Shown: positions 25,810 to 34,768 of the stretch, in pieces | Position numbering within the stretch: position 1 is the stretch's first letter | Layout of the letters: each line of letters begins with the position of its first letter | From: Microbacterium oxydans | Lineage (GTDB): Bacteria; Actinomycetota; Actinomycetes; Actinomycetales; Microbacteriaceae | NCBI RefSeq assembly: GCF_006540085.1 | Contig: NZ_BJOG01000005.1 | Location: 282,981 to 346,980 of the forward strand | DNA: 64,000 nucleotides | Direction of reading: 5' to 3' | The notes under the pieces: model-generated | Databases searched by the model: none | What the model was told of the DNA's origin: nothing | Seen by the model: the letters and a program-made list of their open reading frames with translations, nothing else | Program-made: the position numbers and the translations under genes

Positions 25810-26366
25810 TACTGAGCCGCCTTCTCGGATGCCTCGAGCTCGGCGAGGAAGCGATCGACGACAGCGGTCGCGCGTGCGTCGTCGGAGAGCGTCTCGCCGA
25901 CCACGCCACCGGCGAGGTCGAGGGCGAGCGATCCGACCTCGCTGCGGAGCGAGACGAGAGCGGTCTGACGCTCCGCCTCGATCTGCGTGTGCGCGGTGGC
26001 GGTGATGCGTGCGGCCTCGGTGGTCGCGGCGTCCTTCGCCTCGGCGACGATCTTCTTGCCGTCCTCACGGGCGGCCTCGCGGATCTCGCCGGCCTCGGTG
26101 CGCGCCTCAGCGAGCTGACGCGTGTACTCCTCGAGTGCCGCCTCCGCCTGCTTCTGCGCCTCGTCGGCCTTGGCGATGTTGCCCTCGATCGCGGCGGACC
26201 GCTCATCGAGCATCTTCGTCAGCTTGGGAAGGGCGACCTTCCACACGACGATCAAGATGATGAGGAACCACAGACCCGACCAGATGATGTCGTACCACGC
26301 GGGGATCAGCGGGTTGTTCGCCGCCTCACCCTCAGCCGCGAGGTTCGTGACAAGAGCGTTCAGCAT
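25809..26366 (-). CDS. atpF: ATP synthase b subunit
   Basis: 185 aa. One N-terminal membrane segment (IIWSGLWFLIILIVVWKVALP), then a long charged helix (KADEAQKQAEAALEEYTRQLAEA) forming the peripheral stalk. Starts 28 bases after atpE. Confidence 0.97.
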   Translation of the reverse strand: MLNALVTNLAAEGEAANNPLIPAWYDIIWSGLWFLIILIVVWKVALPKLTKMLDERSAAIEGNIAKADEAQKQAEAALEEYTRQLAEARTEAGEIREAAREDGKKIVAEAKDAATTEAARITATAHTQIEAERQTALVSLRSEVGSLALDLAGGVVGETLSDDARATAVVDRFLAELEASEKAAQ

Positions 26367-26393
26367 CCTGTCTCCTTCAGAAGTCGGTTCGGA

Positions 26394-26681
<288 letters not shown>

Positions 26682-26690
26682 CTAGTGGGC

Positions 26691-27497
26691 TTAGTGCTCT
26701 TCTGCGACCGCGAGCTGGATGTAGACCGCGGTGAGGACGGTGAAGACGTACGCCTGGAGGACGGCGACCAGAATCTCGAAGAGAGTGAAGGCGCCGCCGA
26801 AGGCGAGGGTTCCGACACCGAGCGCGGCCCAGCCGCCGCCTGCGGTGAAGAAGAAGAACTGGGTCGCTGCGAAGCAGAGGACCAGGATCATGTGGCCGAC
26901 CACGAGGTTCATCAGCAGTCGCAGGGTGAGCGTCACCGGGCGGATGATGAAGGTCGAGATGAGCTCGATCGGGGTGACGATGAAGTACACCGGCCACGGG
27001 ACACCGGCGGGGAAGAGCGAGTTCTTGAAGAAGTTCTTCGGGCTCTTCTTGATGCCGGCGTAGATGAACGTGACATAGCTGACCACGGCGAGCGTGAGCG
27101 GCACCGCGATGATGGCCGTTCCCGGCATGTTCAGGAACGGGATGATGCCGGTGATGTTCATGAACAGCGTCATGAAGAAGATCGTCATCAGGATCGGGAG
27201 GAACCGATCGCCGTCCTTGCGGCCGAGCAGGTCGTGGGCGATGCCGCCGCGCACGAAGCCCATGCCCATCTCCACCAGGCTCTGGAACCGGCCGGGGACG
27301 ACCTTCATGCGGCGGGTACCGAGCCAGAGGATGAGGACCACGGCGATCACGGAGAGCAACTGGATCAGGTGGATCCGGTTCACCGGGATGGGGCCTACGT
27401 TGAAGAGGATCTCCGGAAAGAACTCATCGATCGAAGGGCCGTGGAACTCGCCGTCGGTGGCAAGTCGGGGGGTCAGGGTCGCAGCGATATTAAACAG
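26691..27497 (-). CDS. atpB: ATP synthase a subunit, probable CTG start
   Basis: 268 aa if translation begins at CTG 27497-27495; the first ATG/GTG in frame, GTG at 27383, would remove 38 residues. The upstream stretch in frame contains GEFHGPSIDEFFPE, the conserved N-terminus of actinobacterial a subunits, so it must be coding. No ATG, GTG or TTG lies between that segment and the upstream in-frame stop. The CTG has GGAG at 27507-27504, six bases away. The proton-channel Arg is in TLTLRLLMNLVVGHM. First subunit gene of the operon. Confidence 0.93.
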   Translation of the reverse strand: MFNIAATLTPRLATDGEFHGPSIDEFFPEILFNVGPIPVNRIHLIQLLSVIAVVLILWLGTRRMKVVPGRFQSLVEMGMGFVRGGIAHDLLGRKDGDRFLPILMTIFFMTLFMNITGIIPFLNMPGTAIIAVPLTLAVVSYVTFIYAGIKKSPKNFFKNSLFPAGVPWPVYFIVTPIELISTFIIRPVTLTLRLLMNLVVGHMILVLCFAATQFFFFTAGGGWAALGVGTLAFGGAFTLFEILVAVLQAYVFTVLTAVYIQLAVAEEH

Positions 27498-27620
27498 CGC
27501 GGGCTCCAGCTTCGGGGCACCGGTCAGAACCGGGGCGACGATGGTCGGTGTGCTTCACAGCGCAAGCGCTCGCGGGCGAGCGGCGGGCACGTCTCAACAC
27601 TATCAGAATCTGAGGGTCCC

Positions 27621-28139
27621 CTAAGACCGCTGGCCGCCCTCGACGGGGCCGCCGTCGATGTGATTGGCGTTGCCGGGGGCGCGATCTTCGGGAACCTCGG
27701 TCGGCAGCGTGGTGTCGCTGACGTGCGGCAGACGCATCTGCGTGAGCACCACGACGTCGATGACGAGCGACATCAGCACACCGGCCACGATCGAGAGGAA
27801 GAACACCATCGGCTGCAGCCAGGGCTGACCGGCGAGCAGGATCATCACCACGACGAAGACGCCCAGCTTGAGCAGCCAGCCGCCGAGCACGATCGCGAAG
27901 AACAGCTGCACGTAGAGCGGGTCTCCGAACCAGCGATTCGCGATGAGGATGCTGAGGCCGGTGATGCCGAGGAACACGGCCGCCAGCACGACGCCGAGCA
28001 GACCGCTGATGAGACCCTCGCCCTGGGCGACGAGGAAACCGACGCCGCCTGCGACGATCGCGAGCACGACGGTGGCGATCGCCGACCAGATCAGGGTCCG
28101 ACGCAGGATCGGGGTGCTGGAAACGGGGCTCGGGCTCAT
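27621..28139 (-). CDS. AtpI-like small membrane protein ahead of the atp operon
   Basis: 172 aa with four membrane segments (about residues 14-38, 44-66, 75-101, 105-130) and a hydrophilic C-terminus. Position directly before atpB and four-helix topology fit the AtpI/UncI-like proteins found in actinobacterial atp loci, though sequence similarity to AtpI is not obvious. The ATG overlaps the wecA stop (TGATG), so translation is coupled to wecA. A 120-base gap with a possible promoter (TAGTGT) separates it from atpB. Confidence 0.75.
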   Translation of the reverse strand: MSPSPVSSTPILRRTLIWSAIATVVLAIVAGGVGFLVAQGEGLISGLLGVVLAAVFLGITGLSILIANRWFGDPLYVQLFFAIVLGGWLLKLGVFVVVMILLAGQPWLQPMVFFLSIVAGVLMSLVIDVVVLTQMRLPHVSDTTLPTEVPEDRAPGNANHIDGGPVEGGQRS

Positions 28140-29302
28140 CAGGACTCCACGGGTGTCGGATCGGGTTCGGCATCCGCAGCACTGCGGCGGGTGGGGCTCA
28201 AGGTGACGACGAGGCAGGCGGCGATGCCCAGGACGCCGAAGCCGACGCCGGGCAGGTACTGGCCTGGCCAGTCCTCCCGTGCGCCCACGTACATCATCAG
28301 GACCGCCAGGGAGACGACAGCCGTCCAGGCGTAGAAGATCAGCACGGCGTCGCGGTCCCGGTGGCCGAGATCGAGCATGCGGTGATGCAGGTGCTTGCGG
28401 TCGGGCGAGAAGGGCGAGCGTCCCGCGCTCATCCGCCGGAGCACCGCGAGGCCGAAGTCCAGCAGCGGCAGCAGCACCACGAGCAACGGGAGCAGGATCG
28501 GCAGGAACGCACCGACCAGCTGCGACCGGCCGAGACGCTCGGGGTCGAGGGCCGACGGGTCCATCTGGCCGGTGATCGCGATCGCGGACGTGGCCATGAG
28601 GAGGCCGATCACCAGTGCTCCCGAGTCGCCCATGAAGATCTTGGCCGGGCTCCAGTTCAAGGGCAGGAACCCGAGGCACGCACCGATGAGGACCGCCGCA
28701 AGGAACGTCGAGAGGTTGAAGTAGCTGGAGGCCCCGGAGTCGCGCGTGAAGATGTATGAGTAGGCGAAGAAGACGCCGTTGGAGATCAGGCACACACCGG
28801 CCACGAGGCCGTCGAGGCCGTCGATGAAGTTCACCGCGTTCATCACGATGACGATCGCGAACATCGTGATGGTGATGCTCAGCCAGCTGGACACGACGAT
28901 GAGGTCGCCGAACGGCAGCGAGAGGATCTGCAGTCCGCCGCCGACCGTGATGACGCCGGCGGCGAGGAACTGCGCGCCCAGCTTGATCATCCAGTCGATG
29001 TCCCAGAGGTCGTCGACCACGCCGATGATCGCGATCAGAAGCGAGGCGCCGAGGATCGACCACATCGTCTGCGGGGGGATCCAGATGCTCTGGAAGAAGG
29101 GGTTCATCGCAGAGAAGCCGAAGGCCGCGGCGATGGCGAGGAAGATCGCGACGCCGCCCAGCCGGGGCTTGGGCGTGGTGTGCACGTCACGGTCGCGGAT
29201 GGCGGGGTAGAGCTTGAACCGGAGGCTCACCTTCAACACCGCCCAGGTCAGCGCGAACGTGATCAGGGCGGTGAGGATGATCGTGAAGAGATACTGCTTC
29301 AC
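28139..29302 (-). CDS. Undecaprenyl-phosphate glycosyl-1-phosphate transferase (WecA/TagO family)
   Basis: 387 aa, about 10-11 membrane segments. Catalytic motifs of the MraY/WecA family: IGVVDDLWDIDW (DDxxD type), NAVNFIDGLDGL, MGDSGAL and the HLHHRML basic loop, the last typical of WecA/TagO rather than MraY. It starts lipid-linked cell-wall polymer synthesis at the inner membrane face. The GTG start overlaps the tsaC stop by four bases. The order tsaC-wecA-atpI-like-atp is conserved in actinobacteria. Confidence 0.92.
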   Translation of the reverse strand: MKQYLFTIILTALITFALTWAVLKVSLRFKLYPAIRDRDVHTTPKPRLGGVAIFLAIAAAFGFSAMNPFFQSIWIPPQTMWSILGASLLIAIIGVVDDLWDIDWMIKLGAQFLAAGVITVGGGLQILSLPFGDLIVVSSWLSITITMFAIVIVMNAVNFIDGLDGLVAGVCLISNGVFFAYSYIFTRDSGASSYFNLSTFLAAVLIGACLGFLPLNWSPAKIFMGDSGALVIGLLMATSAIAITGQMDPSALDPERLGRSQLVGAFLPILLPLLVVLLPLLDFGLAVLRRMSAGRSPFSPDRKHLHHRMLDLGHRDRDAVLIFYAWTAVVSLAVLMMYVGAREDWPGQYLPGVGFGVLGIAACLVVTLSPTRRSAADAEPDPTPVES

Positions 29303-30048
29303 GAATCCCCGTCCTGCTCCTGCGGGTGGTCGTGCCCGGTGTGCGCGTGCTCGGCGTGCTCCTGCCCGTCGTCCTCGGGCTCGAGCAGATCGCCGAGCAC
29401 CTCATGCAGCTGCTCTCGCGTGACCGCGCCGTCACGGAGGATCCGCACCACGCCCTGGTCGGAGTCGGCGCCTCGACGCACCAGCGACGTCGCATCGACG
29501 ATGGTGGACGCGATGCCGTCCTTGCTCAGTCCGTCCGCGAGGTACACCGCGACGCTGTCGCCGAGCATCTTCTCAGCGTCGTACGCGGAGATGGCAGCCG
29601 ACTCCCCTGTGAGGTTCGCGCTGGAGACCGCCAGTGGTCCCGTCTCCGCGAGCAGTTCGAGGGCGACGCGGCCCTCCGGCATGCGCACCGCGACCGTGCC
29701 GAGGGTCTCCCCCAGGTCCCACACCAGCGACGGCTGCGCCGGCAGCACGATCGTGAGTCCCCCGGGCCAGAACGCCTCGACCAGACGCTCCACGGGCTCG
29801 GGAACCGACTCTGCGAGGGCGGCGAGGGTCTCCTTGGTGCCGATGAGAACGGGCGGCGGCTGGTCGCGGCCGCGCCCCTTCGCGTCGAGGAGCCTCTGCA
29901 CCGCGGCCGGGGAGAAGGCGTCGGCGGCGACACCGTACACCGTGTCTGTGGGGATGACGATGAGGTCGCCTCGGCCGATCGCCTGGCGCGCATTGCGCAT
30001 ACCGGCGAGAAGCTGCGACTCGTCGCTGCAGTCGAAGATGGTTGACAT
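29299..30048 (-). CDS. Threonylcarbamoyl-AMP synthase (TsaC/Sua5/YwlC)
   Basis: 249 aa. It makes threonylcarbamoyl-AMP for the t6A modification of tRNAs. The YrdC-fold markers GRGDLIVIPTDTVYGVAADAF and SSANLTGE are present. The last 30 or so residues are not part of the fold and are rich in His, Asp and Glu (EHAEHAHTGHDHP), a possible metal-binding tail. Upstream on the strand is prmC. A TAGAAT sequence lies 9 bases before the ATG. Confidence 0.94.
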   Translation of the reverse strand: MSTIFDCSDESQLLAGMRNARQAIGRGDLIVIPTDTVYGVAADAFSPAAVQRLLDAKGRGRDQPPPVLIGTKETLAALAESVPEPVERLVEAFWPGGLTIVLPAQPSLVWDLGETLGTVAVRMPEGRVALELLAETGPLAVSSANLTGESAAISAYDAEKMLGDSVAVYLADGLSKDGIASTIVDATSLVRRGADSDQGVVRILRDGAVTREQLHEVLGDLLEPEDDGQEHAEHAHTGHDHPQEQDGDS

Positions 30049-30100
30049 GACGGTTCGATTCTATGCGGCGCGGCCGATGAGCACGCTCGGAGGTTGCTGA

Positions 30101-30961
30101 TCAGGGGCGGAGCGCGGTCGTGGCGCGATCCCGCAGCGTCAGGTCGCGATGCGTCGCCGCCGCACGCCAGCCGTCGACGGTGAGGATCTCCCTGATCGAT
30201 TCGCCCTGCAGCTCGCCGTGCTCGATGACGAGAAGCCCGCCGGGGCGCAGCAGGCCGAGCGCGCGTCCGCTGAGCACGCGAACGATGTCGAGACCGTCCT
30301 CTCCGCCGTACAGCGCCATGGCCGGGTCGAAGAGTCGCACCTCCGGGTCGCGAGGTACGGCCGCGTCAGGGACGTACGGCGGGTTCGAGATGACCACGGA
30401 CGCCGCGCCGTCGAGCTCGGGGAACGCGTCTCGCAGATCGGAGAGGACCAGCGTCAGGTTCTCCACTCCCTCCACGTTGCGAGTCGCCCACGCGTGGGCG
30501 TCTTCGGACAGTTCGGCGGCGAAGATCCGGGCGTGCGGGACCTCCGTGGCCATCGCGAGGGCGATGGCCCCGCTTCCGGTGCCGAGGTCGATGCCGATCG
30601 GGGCGGGTTCCGCGGAGTTCACCAGCGCGTCGATCGCGTATTGCACGACGGTCTCGGTCTCCGGACGCGGCACGAAGACGCCGGGGCCGACGGCGAGTTC
30701 GAGGTGACGGAAGGGAGCGGTCCCGGTGATGTGCTGGAGGGGCTCGCGTGCGGCTCGACGGGCGACGACCGAGTCCAGCGCCACCGCATCGGCATCGTCG
30801 ACACGGTCGCCGCGGACGATGGCGGCCTGCACCTCGCCGCGCCGCCTGCCGAGGACGTGCCCGGCGAGGAGCTCGGCATCGACCAGAGGATCGGGGACGC
30901 CGACGTCGGTCAGACGCTGGGCCGCCGCGCGGACGACCGCAGCAAGAGAGTTGTCGGACAT
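30101..30961 (-). CDS. prmC: Release factor glutamine methyltransferase
   Basis: 286 aa. It methylates the GGQ glutamine of release factors; its substrate PrfA is encoded 6 kb upstream on the same strand. The SAM-binding motif [13 protein letters not shown] and the catalytic SNPPYVPD are intact, with an N-terminal helical domain. The ATG at 30961 is 7 bases after TACGCT (minus strand, 30969-30974). In related genomes prmC directly follows prfA; here the cysteine and citrate genes are interposed. Confidence 0.95.
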   Translation of the reverse strand: MSDNSLAAVVRAAAQRLTDVGVPDPLVDAELLAGHVLGRRRGEVQAAIVRGDRVDDADAVALDSVVARRAAREPLQHITGTAPFRHLELAVGPGVFVPRPETETVVQYAIDALVNSAEPAPIGIDLGTGSGAIALAMATEVPHARIFAAELSEDAHAWATRNVEGVENLTLVLSDLRDAFPELDGAASVVISNPPYVPDAAVPRDPEVRLFDPAMALYGGEDGLDIVRVLSGRALGLLRPGGLLVIEHGELQGESIREILTVDGWRAAATHRDLTLRDRATTALRP

Positions 30962-30968
30962 GACTTCC

Positions 30969-30974
30969 AGCGTA
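30969..30974 (-). promoter_or_regulatory. -10 element for prmC
   Basis: TACGCT on the minus strand, 7 bases before the prmC ATG. Confidence 0.5.
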
Positions 30975-31020
30975 GGGTGCGGGCGACCGTCACAAAGCCT
31001 CACCCATAGACCCCCTCCCC

Positions 31021-31026
31021 TAGGCT
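31021..31026 (+). promoter_or_regulatory. -10 element for cysK-cysE
   Basis: TAGGCT, 35 bases before the cysK ATG, so this transcript has a leader with an AGGAAGG ribosome site. Confidence 0.5.
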
Positions 31027-31061
31027 GGTCCCGCAGCGACCCCCGCACAGGAAGGCTCACC

Positions 31062-32000
31062 ATGCCCGGCATCCACTCCGACATCACGACCGCTTTCGGC
31101 AACACCCCGCTCGTCCGGCTGAACCGGGTGACCGAGGGTCTCGGTGCGACCGTCCTCGCCAAGCTCGAGTACTACAACCCCGCCTCGAGCGTGAAGGATC
31201 GCATCGGCATCGCCATGATCAATGCCGCCGAGGCGTCGGGTGAGCTGCAGCCTGGCGGCACGATCGTGGAATCGACGAGCGGCAACACCGGTATCGCCCT
31301 CGCCATGGTCGGCGCGGCGCGCGGGTACCGTGTCATCCTCACGATGCCGGCCTCCATGTCGAAGGAGCGCCGCGTGCTGCTGAAGGCGTTCGGGGCACAG
31401 ATCGTGCTCACCGACCCCACCAAGGGCATGAGCGGCGCGATCGAGGAGACCAAGCGCATCGTCGAGGAGACCCCTGGCGCGATCTGGATCCGCCAGTTCG
31501 AGAACGCCGCCAACCCGCAGATCCACCGCGAGACCACGGCGCAGGAGATCCTCCGCGACACGGACGGCGCCGTCGACATCCTGGTGGCAGGCGTCGGCAC
31601 CGGAGGGACCGTCACCGGAACCGGACAGGCTCTCAAAGCCGCGAAGCCGGGCGTCCAGGTGATCGCCGTCGAGCCCAAGGACTCCCCCGTGCTGACCGAG
31701 GGACACCCCGGGCCGCACAAGATCCAGGGCATCGGCCCGAACTTCGTCCCGGACGTGCTCGACCGCGAGGTGCTGGACGAGATCCTCACCGCGGAGTTCG
31801 ACGAGTCGATCCGCGTCGCCCGCGAGCTCGCCGCGAAGGAAGGTCTGCTCGTCGGCATGTCTTCCGGCGCAGCCGTCGCCGCCGCGCTGAAGGTGGCCGC
31901 CCGCCCCGAGAACGCCGGCAAGACGATCGTGGTCGTGATCCCGGACACCGGTGAGCGTTACCTGTCCACCGCACTGTTCGAGGATCTGCGCGAAGACTGA
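31062..32000 (+). CDS. cysK: Cysteine synthase A
   Basis: 312 aa. O-acetylserine sulfhydrylase, making cysteine from O-acetylserine and sulfide with PLP. The PLP lysine is K45 in [11 protein letters not shown], the substrate loop is [10 protein letters not shown] and the phosphate loop is [10 protein letters not shown]. The ATG at 31062 has AGGAAGG upstream. cysE follows 8 bases later, forming a compact cysteine operon. Confidence 0.98.
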   Translation: MPGIHSDITTAFGNTPLVRLNRVTEGLGATVLAKLEYYNPASSVKDRIGIAMINAAEASGELQPGGTIVESTSGNTGIALAMVGAARGYRVILTMPASMSKERRVLLKAFGAQIVLTDPTKGMSGAIEETKRIVEETPGAIWIRQFENAANPQIHRETTAQEILRDTDGAVDILVAGVGTGGTVTGTGQALKAAKPGVQVIAVEPKDSPVLTEGHPGPHKIQGIGPNFVPDVLDREVLDEILTAEFDESIRVARELAAKEGLLVGMSSGAAVAAALKVAARPENAGKTIVVVIPDTGERYLSTALFEDLRED

Positions 32001-32008
32001 GGCCGTCG

Positions 32009-32581
32009 ATGGGAATGATCGGGCGGATGCGCGAGGACATCGCCGCAGCTCGCCTCCGGGACCCGGCCGCGCGCAGCGCCGTCGAGGTCGCACTGCTGTA
32101 CCCCGGGCTGCACGCGATCTGGGCGCACCGCGTATCCCACGCGCTCTGGCGGCGCCGGCTGCGTCTGCTCGCCCGAGCCGGGTCACAGGTCTCACGCTGG
32201 CTCACCGGGATCGAGATCCATCCCGGTGCACGCATCGGTCGCCGGTTCTTCATCGACCACGGGATGGGTGTCGTGATCGGCGAGACCGCCGTCGTGGGCG
32301 ATGACGTGATGCTCTATCACGGTGTCACGCTCGGAGGACGCACACGCACCTCGGGCAAGCGGCATCCCACCCTCGAGAACGGCGTCGCCGTCGGAGCGGG
32401 GGCCAAGATCCTCGGACCCGTCACGATCGGCGCGGGGTCAGTGGTCGGCGCGAACGCGGTCGTGACCCGAGACGCCCCGGCGGACAGCATCCTCGTCGGC
32501 ATTCCGGCGAAACCGCGTCACCGCACGGCCGGTGAGGACACCAGAGCGCTCCTCACCGCCCCGGACCACTACGCGATCTGA
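32009..32581 (+). CDS. cysE: Serine O-acetyltransferase
   Basis: 190 aa, the short form (EpsC-type) without the long N-terminal domain of E. coli CysE. It supplies O-acetylserine to CysK. The left-handed beta-helix repeats begin at [11 protein letters not shown], with catalytic [14 protein letters not shown] and GVTLGG. The C-terminus ends in DHYAI; a terminal Ile is the residue used by CysE to bind CysK in the cysteine synthase complex. Confidence 0.97.
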   Translation: MGMIGRMREDIAAARLRDPAARSAVEVALLYPGLHAIWAHRVSHALWRRRLRLLARAGSQVSRWLTGIEIHPGARIGRRFFIDHGMGVVIGETAVVGDDVMLYHGVTLGGRTRTSGKRHPTLENGVAVGAGAKILGPVTIGAGSVVGANAVVTRDAPADSILVGIPAKPRHRTAGEDTRALLTAPDHYAI

Positions 32582-32591
32582 CTCGCGTGCG

Positions 32592-32999
32592 CTAGCGGCG
32601 TTCTCCCTTGACCGACTCGACCTTCTTGCGGAGGAAGATCAGCGGGAGCAGCACACTTCCGAGGGCCGTGATCAACCACACGATGACCGAACCCAGCAAC
32701 CATCCGGTGAGGTCGGTGATGCGCAGACCACCGATCGGGAGCAGCACGACGATGATCAGCGAGATCAGCGTCGACACGATGCCGATGCCGCCCATGAGCA
32801 CGGGTGCGTAGCGATTGGCGATCTTCATGACCCACGGCGAGAGCACGCTCTGCAGGATCGCGAAGATCAGGATGCAGATGACGAATCCCCACCACTTGTC
32901 CCACTCGATCTCGAAGCCGTCGAGCAGCAGGTCGGCGGCGATCAGGCCGAGGCCGGCGGACACCAGGTAGAGCAGGCCGCGGAAGAGGAATGTGATCAC
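32592..32999 (-). CDS. Holin-like (phage_holin_4_2 family) membrane protein
   Basis: 135 aa with four hydrophobic segments and a short basic tail (RKKVESVKGERR). This YvlD/phage-holin-4-family layout is common in bacterial chromosomes and does not by itself imply a phage. The GTG start at 32999 is 6 bases after TATGCT (minus strand), a leaderless promoter. Convergent with cysE. Confidence 0.8.
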   Translation of the reverse strand: MITFLFRGLLYLVSAGLGLIAADLLLDGFEIEWDKWWGFVICILIFAILQSVLSPWVMKIANRYAPVLMGGIGIVSTLISLIIVVLLPIGGLRITDLTGWLLGSVIVWLITALGSVLLPLIFLRKKVESVKGERR

Positions 33000-33005
33000 G
33001 GGCTG

Positions 33006-33011
33006 AGCATA
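33006..33011 (-). promoter_or_regulatory. -10 element for the leaderless holin-like gene
   Basis: TATGCT on the minus strand, 6 bases before the GTG at 32999. Confidence 0.6.
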
Positions 33012-33066
33012 GCGCCCCGGCTCCAGGAGAGCGGGGAGTGCGCTGTCCGCACTCCCCGCCGTCCGG

Positions 33067-34611
33067 TCACTGGGCCACGAAGAACGGGACCGCTCCGCTC
33101 AGGATGCCGACGCCGAGCATCACGAGCGAGACGATGGTCGCGCGCCACAGGACCTTGCGGTGGTGATCGCCCAGGTTCACGCTCGCGAGGGACACGAGCA
33201 GCAGGATCGCCGGCACGAGCGGACTCTGCAGGTGCACGGGCTGACCGGTGATCGACGCCCTCGCCATCTCCACGGGATCGATGCCGAAGTTGGCAGCGCT
33301 CTGGGCGAGCACCGGGAGGATGCCGAAGTAGAACGCGTCGTTCGACATGAAGAACGTGAACGGGATCGACAGGAGTCCGGTGATCGGTGCGAGGAACGGG
33401 CCGAGAGCAGGAGGAAGCACGTTCGTGATCCACGCGGCCATCGCGTCGACCATTCCGGTGCCGGTGAGCACGCCCACCAGGACACCGGCCGCGATCACCA
33501 TGGAGACGACGCCCACGATGCTCGGTGCGTGCGCGACGATCTCGGAGGCCTGCTCCTTGATGCCCCGGAAGTTGATGACGAGGGCGAGCCCGGCCCCCAC
33601 CATGAACACGTACGGCAGCGGCAGGATGTCGAGCACCAGCAGCACCATCACCGCGAGTGTGAGGGCGAGGTTGAACCAGATGAGCTTCGGTCGGAGCGTG
33701 GGGCGGGCGGGGTCCAGCATCGTGTCCGCCATGGCCGTGTCCGCGGGGTCGACGCTCGCAGCGGAGACCGGAGCATGGCCGCCGGCGACGACCACGAGGT
33801 TGCCGGTACGCAGCGACGCGCGCGCTCCGGGCTTCGGCTCCGCACCGCGGAAGATCTTCGGCACGGTCGACAGCGATCCGCCGTCGGCGCCGACGAGCAG
33901 GCCCTCCGAGTCCAGGCGCCCGAGGCGGCGACGCTCCTGCAGTCCGAGGATCCACGCGAACCCGAGAGTCACGACGATACCGGCGCCGAGCGCGGGCAGC
34001 ATCGGCACGAAGATGTCTGTCGGCTGCACTCCGAGCGCTGTCGCGGCGCGCACGGTCGGCCCGCCCCAGGGAACGATGTTCAGCGTGCCGTTCATGAGGC
34101 CGGCGACGCACGTCAGCACCACGGGGCTCATCCCGAGCCGGAGGTAGATGGGGAGCATCGCCGACGTCGTGATGATGAAGGTCGTTGAACCGTCGCCGTC
34201 CAGGGAGACCGCGCCGGCGAGGATCGCGGTTCCGAGCACCACCTTCGCCGGGTCGTCTCCGAGCAGCCGCGTGATGAGGCGGATGAGTGGATCGAACAGC
34301 CCCACGTCGATCATGATGCCGAAGAACATGATCGCGAACATCAGCAGCGCCGCGGTCGGCGCCATCTTGCCGATCGAATCGAGGATCATGTCGCCGAGGC
34401 CGAGACCTGCGCCGGCGAAGAGCCCGAACGCGGTCGGAACCAGGATCAGCGCCACCATGGGAGTGAGACGCTTGGTCATGATGAGCGTCATGAACGCGAG
34501 GACCATCGTGAACCCGAGCAGCACGAGCACCCACTCCGGCGGCACGAACGCCACATCGTAGGTCGGCGCCTCTTCGGCGGCCGCGAACAGACCGGTGAGT
34601 GCGTCTGACAT
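33067..34611 (-). CDS. CitMHS family citrate-metal:proton symporter
   Basis: 514 aa with about 11-12 membrane segments and a central hydrophilic loop (about residues 225-300). Segments LDGDGSTTFIITTSAMLPIY and LNIVPWGGPTVRAA are typical of the CitMHS family, which takes up citrate complexed with Mg2+ or Ca2+. The ATG at 34611 follows GAAGGAG. It is divergent from a CitA/CitB-type two-component system that very probably controls it. Exact substrate (citrate, isocitrate or a related acid) cannot be read from sequence. Confidence 0.9.
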   Translation of the reverse strand: MSDALTGLFAAAEEAPTYDVAFVPPEWVLVLLGFTMVLAFMTLIMTKRLTPMVALILVPTAFGLFAGAGLGLGDMILDSIGKMAPTAALLMFAIMFFGIMIDVGLFDPLIRLITRLLGDDPAKVVLGTAILAGAVSLDGDGSTTFIITTSAMLPIYLRLGMSPVVLTCVAGLMNGTLNIVPWGGPTVRAATALGVQPTDIFVPMLPALGAGIVVTLGFAWILGLQERRRLGRLDSEGLLVGADGGSLSTVPKIFRGAEPKPGARASLRTGNLVVVAGGHAPVSAASVDPADTAMADTMLDPARPTLRPKLIWFNLALTLAVMVLLVLDILPLPYVFMVGAGLALVINFRGIKEQASEIVAHAPSIVGVVSMVIAAGVLVGVLTGTGMVDAMAAWITNVLPPALGPFLAPITGLLSIPFTFFMSNDAFYFGILPVLAQSAANFGIDPVEMARASITGQPVHLQSPLVPAILLLVSLASVNLGDHHRKVLWRATIVSLVMLGVGILSGAVPFFVAQ

Positions 34612-34768
34612 GCGTTGACTCCTTCGTCGTGTCTCCGTCTGCGTCGACGGATCCCGACGAGAATAGGCAATCCGCGCGCCGAGGGAGCGGTATGTCGCAT
34701 TCCCTGTCGTTGTGCGCGTAGCGTGGGTTCTGCGCATATTGCGCGAGCGCAGCATGGAGAGAATCACG

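Noticed and set aside
26685..28334. Plus-strand open frame (549 codons) opposite atpB and the wecA region
   Set aside because: Low-complexity acidic/His composition caused by reading membrane-protein genes in antisense; no ribosome site.
32592..32999. Holin-like gene as evidence of a prophage
   Set aside because: This four-helix family is common in bacterial chromosomes, and no lysin, capsid or integrase gene is present.
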